Shown: positions 60,134 through 64,000 of the stretch, piece by piece
Layout: each line of letters opens with the position of its first letter
How positions within the stretch are numbered: the first letter of the stretch is position 1
NCBI GenBank assembly: GCA_964017065.1
Contig: OZ024786.1
Coordinates: forward strand, 13,733,264-13,797,263
Direction: 5' to 3'
Source: Haliclona indistincta
Lineage: Eukaryota; Porifera; Demospongiae; Haplosclerida; Chalinidae
Length of the DNA: 64,000 nt
Made by a program: the position numbers and the translations under genes
The notes under the pieces: generated by a model
The model's database searches: none
What the model was told of the DNA's origin: nothing
Seen by the model: the letters and a program-made list of their open reading frames with translations, nothing else

Positions 60134-63100
60134 TCACCCGGTTCGGAAACTTTTCCCCGATTGGTACCTAGGAAATTACGGGAACCCTCACGGCACGTGC
60201 GGTGTTAGGGTTCTCGGTTTGTAACTATCAGTGGGCGGGTTCAGTATACTGTCTGGTACCAGAGAAAGGCGGGGCTGGTGCAGGAATCGAAATGGCGTAC
60301 CGACAGCACTAGCTTGAAAAGCACGCAGATCTTCGTCTGGGACTACTTTAGTAAAGAAGGCTGCTGTTTATAGGAACCTAAAGGTTATTGAAATCCACTG
60401 AAGACGAGTTAGTAGTGCTGTCTAGCATTCTATTCTACCACGAGCAAAGTGGACCTGAGCCTTTTAAACTTCTGTGTGACGACGAAAAGGCGTTGTAACG
60501 AGGAGGAATCTCTGCTGTAGAACCGGCTAAATGTGATAGCTTGTTCAATTTATTAGTAGAAGGTCCTGAGCACCTGCACATGATCTCTGAGCAGAACTGG
60601 TGAGTCTATCAATAGTCAGATTGTATTAGGAGCATTAAGAGTAGCACTGTTGTTGGTTTTCCTGTAAATGAGAGTCTAGACCGCCCCTGATAGCTATAGC
60701 TAGTACGCATTCAGCTGCTTCAATTGACAGTGAATTTTTTCATGCTTGTCTTGTTAACGCATCCAAGGCTACCTGCATGAACAGCGCAATTGTAATCACA
60801 ACTGAAAAGAACTTTGTCTTGTACAAAAATTACCGAGCACTTTACATACATTTCTGTAATACCAAAAGGCACACACGTGCATGGCTAGCAGCCTCTGTTG
60901 CACAATATTTAAAATTAGGCTACTGATGCATGATAATTAATTCAGGAGAATGGAATGGGTAGAAAATATTCGAGCAAAACGTTTTGGTGTCATCCTCTTA
61001 ATGAAACACGTAACTCATGGGGTTCTGAAGAACCGCTCGGTCTCCTGAAAGGTCCACTTTTTCCTGAGCAAAAGGTCCACTTTTCCACTTTGTTAGCCAG
61101 AATTGAAGCAGCTTGTTTTCTCGGAAGTATTGCAGTGAAAATAGCACATTTAGGTAGTCATTATGTGACTGTTCACGAGAATTATCATTAAAAATCAATT
61201 GACATGGCCATCATGATTTTTATTAAGACAACATTTTCAGCGGCGATCTGTACCACACGAGAAAGAACCCTCTCTGTAAATTCCTGGCTATGCAGGCCTT
61301 GTATAATGACGGTTTTACATAATCTGTTAATGATAATTATGGCCGTAATAGGCTATTTTTCACTGTTGCTTTTGTGCGTAGTCTTAGATTTTAAGTGTCG
61401 TAATGTTATCGAAATTAATCACTTTCTCTCTCTCTCTCTCTCTCTCACTCAGGCTATTAATTTTGTGAAATCAGAAAGAGGACACTAAAACACCAAGAAT
61501 GTCTGTCATAATGAGTTGCAACATGCTGCTTGATTTGATGGTGTTATGTCAACAGATGCAAATGAAAAAGTGATGGTCTAGCAAGTCGTAACAAGAAGAT
61601 AATAACTAACTTACTACATAAACTAAGTAGTTAGTAGTCCCAGTCACAAAACAATTAGTGTTTTGTTATGTATTTTCGTATCACAATAGTTTTATTATAA
61701 CTATGAACACACTTGAAGTGCGTAACATACAATCATGGTCTAATTGTAATACAATTATTTGTTACAATGAATCGTACCATCCACTGAAATAGTCCTGAGC
61801 TAATCACAATAATTGGTTGCAAAATTCTTCCAGTGACCTTACAATCTGGTAGCAAAGTGCTGATCAATTGTAGCGAGAAATTGTCATTTCATATAGTGAT
61901 CTTGTGATTAAAGTGCAGCAAGTAGCATACTAATCTTTTAGACTTGATGTGCAAGAATGCTATGATAGCACTGAAATGAAGAAAATGTCACTTCATAGTG
62001 ATCTTGTGACTGAAGTGCAGTAAGTTGCATACTAATCTTTTAGACTTGATGTGCAAGAATGCTATGATAGCACTGAAATGAAGAAAATGTCACTTCATAG
62101 TGATCTTGTGACTGAAGTGCAGTAAGTTGCATACTAATCTTTTAGACTTGATGTGCAAGAATGCTATGATAGCACTGAAATGAAGAAAATGTCACTTCAT
62201 AGTGATCTTGTGACTGAAGTGCAGTAAGTTGCATACTAATCTGGTAGTCTTGATGTGCAAGAGTGCTGTGAAATCACTGAAATGAAGAAAATGTCACTTC
62301 ATGGTGATCTTGTGACTGAAGTGCAGTAAGTTGCATACTAATCTGGTAGACTTGATGTGCAAGAATGCTGTGAAAGCACTGAAATAAAGAAAATGTCACT
62401 TCATGGTGATCTTGTGACTAAAGTGCAGTAAGTTGCATACTAATCTGGTAGACTTGATGTGCAAGAATGCTATGATAGCACTGAAATGAAGAAAATGTCA
62501 CTTCATGGTGATCTTGTGAAATGTATGTAAAGTGCTCGGTAATTTTTGTACAAGACAAAGTTCTTTTCAGTTGTGATTACAATTGCGCTGTTCATGCAGG
62601 TAGCCTTGGATGCGTTAACAAGACAAGCATGAAAAAATTCACTGTCAATTGAAGCAGCTGAATGCGTACTAGCTATAGCTATCAGGGGCGGTCTAGACTC
62701 TCATTTACAGGAAAACCAACAACAGTGCTACTCTTAATGCTCCTAATACAATCTGACTATTGATAGACTCACCAGTTCTGCTCAGAGATCATGTGCAGGT
62801 GCTCAGGACCTTCTACTAATAAATTGAACAAGCTATCACATTTAGCCGGTTCTACAGCAGAGATTCCTCCTCGTTACAACGCCTTTTCGTCGTCACACAG
62901 AAGTTTAAAAGGCTCAGGTCCACTTTGCTCGTGGTAGAATAGAATGCTAGACAGCACTACTAACTCGTCTTCAGTGGATTTCAATAACCTTTAGGTTCCT
63001 ATAAACAGCAGCCTTCTTTACTAAAGTAGTCCCAGACGAAGATCTGCGTGCTTTTCAAGCTAGTGCTGTCGGTACGCCATTTCGATTCCTGCACCAGCCC

Positions 63101-63236
63101 CGCCTTTCTCTGGTACCAGACAGTATACTGAACCCGCCCACTGATAGTTACAAACCGAGAACCCTAACACCGCACGTGCCGTGAGGGTTCCCGTAATTTC
63201 CTAGGTACCAATCGGGGAAAAGTTTCCGAACCGGGT
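60134..63236. mobile_element. 3.1-kb element with ~720-bp inverted arms, nested in R1
   Basis: Arms 60134 to about 60857 and about 62516 to 63236 are near-perfect inverted copies: CACCCGGTTCGGAAAC at the left, its complement at the right. The inner part (60858-62515) has short open frames (60955-61191, 61204-61488) without recognisable domains, and a 102-bp tandem array. No transposase motif was seen, so it is probably a non-autonomous long-TIR or foldback element. Flanking GCATGCAT is present on both sides. Confidence 0.7.
61885..62520. repeat. 102-bp tandem repeat inside the long-TIR element
   Basis: About six copies of a unit with TCACTTCATAGTGATCTTGT, GTGCAGTAAGTTGCATACTA and GACTTGATGTGCAAGAATGC. 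Outer copies are diverged and two inner ones are nearly identical. Confidence 0.9.
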
Positions 63237-63905
63237 GCATGCATGCAGTGCATACGAGCCCCGCCCACACTAGTTTGTTGACCTGTATTGTACGGCGGTT
63301 ATAATTTATATCTGGCAAGCGCAGAATGGTGATCCTATCGCTTGCCGTTCTTCGAAGACTCCATACAGATATGTGTTCTCCGTGAACCATACGGCGTCGA
63401 GATACTCAAGCTAGTGCTTGGTCACGTGCCCTAACCACTGCTTGGTCACGTGCGTATTGCGCAATCACATTAATGGCGTCTAACACTTAGCTGACAACGG
63501 ATCACGATTGAGAAATCGCGGAATTTATATCGCCGTTTCGCTAAAAATTAAGTTCAAAAGGCACATGCCAGGAGAATTTCACGACTGTTCGTGGGTGTTT
63601 TGGTTTCGGCACTGCTCGCGTAGAGGCGCTAGGTGAGTTGAAGAAAGAAGAAAGAATAAGAAAACGAAGATGACGAAACACGATTTTCACCGTTTTTAGT
63701 TTCGTCACTTTAGCAACAATCTCGAGCAATCTCCTTGCTACTGTATGATGAGGCAACGCCAGATAGCAGATTTAAGTGTCTTTTGACGTATAAAATTCAT
63801 CACCAGGCGAAATATCAGCGTTTGAACGCTAATACATTGTATGTAGCCGCCATCTTTTTTTCTCGTTCAACCCTACATAGGGAGGCACTACCGTGCCTCC
63901 CTAAT

Positions 63906-64000
63906 AAGTATGACTCCTAACCATGGTAACCCTAACCACAGGTTGGCTGTAGCCAGAATGGTATATCATCCTTTCCAGCAATAGTTTTGAAGGAAAATGC
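63906..64000. other. Start of the next duplicated unit
   Basis: CACAGGTTGGCTGTAGCCAG and the following AATGGTAT...TTTTGAAGG match 41025-41110, next to the gene F 3' flank. The cluster probably continues past the right edge. Confidence 0.5.

Larger units (their letters stand above)
59595..63905 (-). mobile_element. R1 repeat copy 5 (inverted), split by a nested element
   Basis: The palindromic end is at 59595-59960 (arms of about 150 bp). The R1 body continues to about 60130, is interrupted, and resumes at 63237 (CATACGAGCCCCGCCCACAC) up to the terminal hairpin CACTACCGTGCCTCCCTAAT at 63905. Confidence 0.65.

Noticed and set aside
61204..61488. Hydrophobic small ORF inside the long-TIR element
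   Set aside because: It ends in a CT microsatellite, has no homologue in the window and no recognisable domain.

Overview
The window is metazoan genomic DNA, most probably from a demosponge (Amphimedon-like; this is inference). Long uninterrupted ankyrin (ANK) exons are followed by short exons with about 50-nt GT..AG introns. Intergenic DNA is AT-rich and packed with MITEs and simple repeats. Domain combinations (ANK, ROC-COR GTPase, ZU5-UPA, Death; WWE plus tyrosine kinase) are animal-type. Positions 36301-36500 are an assembly gap. Exon boundaries below were read by eye from splice sites and phase; for genes A, C, E and F the summed exon lengths are multiples of three with no internal stop (for C, after discounting one transposon).

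The main content is a cluster of six paralogues that share an N-terminal module and ANK array but differ in the C-terminal cassette. Plus strand: A (677-8185), intact ANK-ROC-COR-coiled coil-ZU5-UPA-Death; B (14236-19604), a decaying relative whose ANK exon carries a hAT-like MITE shaped like a perfect intron; C (23500-29662), ANK-ROC-COR-Death, interrupted by a TTAA transposon. Minus strand: E (55421-50871), ANK-ZU5-UPA-Death without ROC-COR; F (46868-41756), ANK-ROC-COR-Death ending in two transmembrane helices; D (39029-37346), an ANK-only fragment split by a piggyBac-like TTAA element. A/B/C and D/F/E converge on the middle of the window. The C and F 3' flanks, and the B and E 3' flanks, are homologous in inverted orientation, so the cluster grew partly by inverted segmental duplication.

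Between the two arms is a tyrosine kinase gene on the plus strand (31407 to the gap). Two WWE domains precede the kinase domain, and its next exon starts 12 bases before the gap and runs into it.

The rest is repeats: a 1.25-kb family with hairpin ends (four main copies, some with nested transposons), a 3.1-kb element with about 720-bp inverted arms, hAT-like and Tigger-like MITEs, three degenerate tandem copies of a ~0.85-kb unit, satellites inside kinase introns, and CT, TTTC, CACT and TGAG microsatellites.

Functional reading (inference): these proteins look like cytosolic or membrane-tethered sensors. Diversifying ANK arrays would recognise ligands, a ROC-COR switch would regulate them, and Death domains would signal, in a logic like DAPK/ROCO, UNC5/PIDD and NLR proteins, with cassettes exchanged between neighbours.
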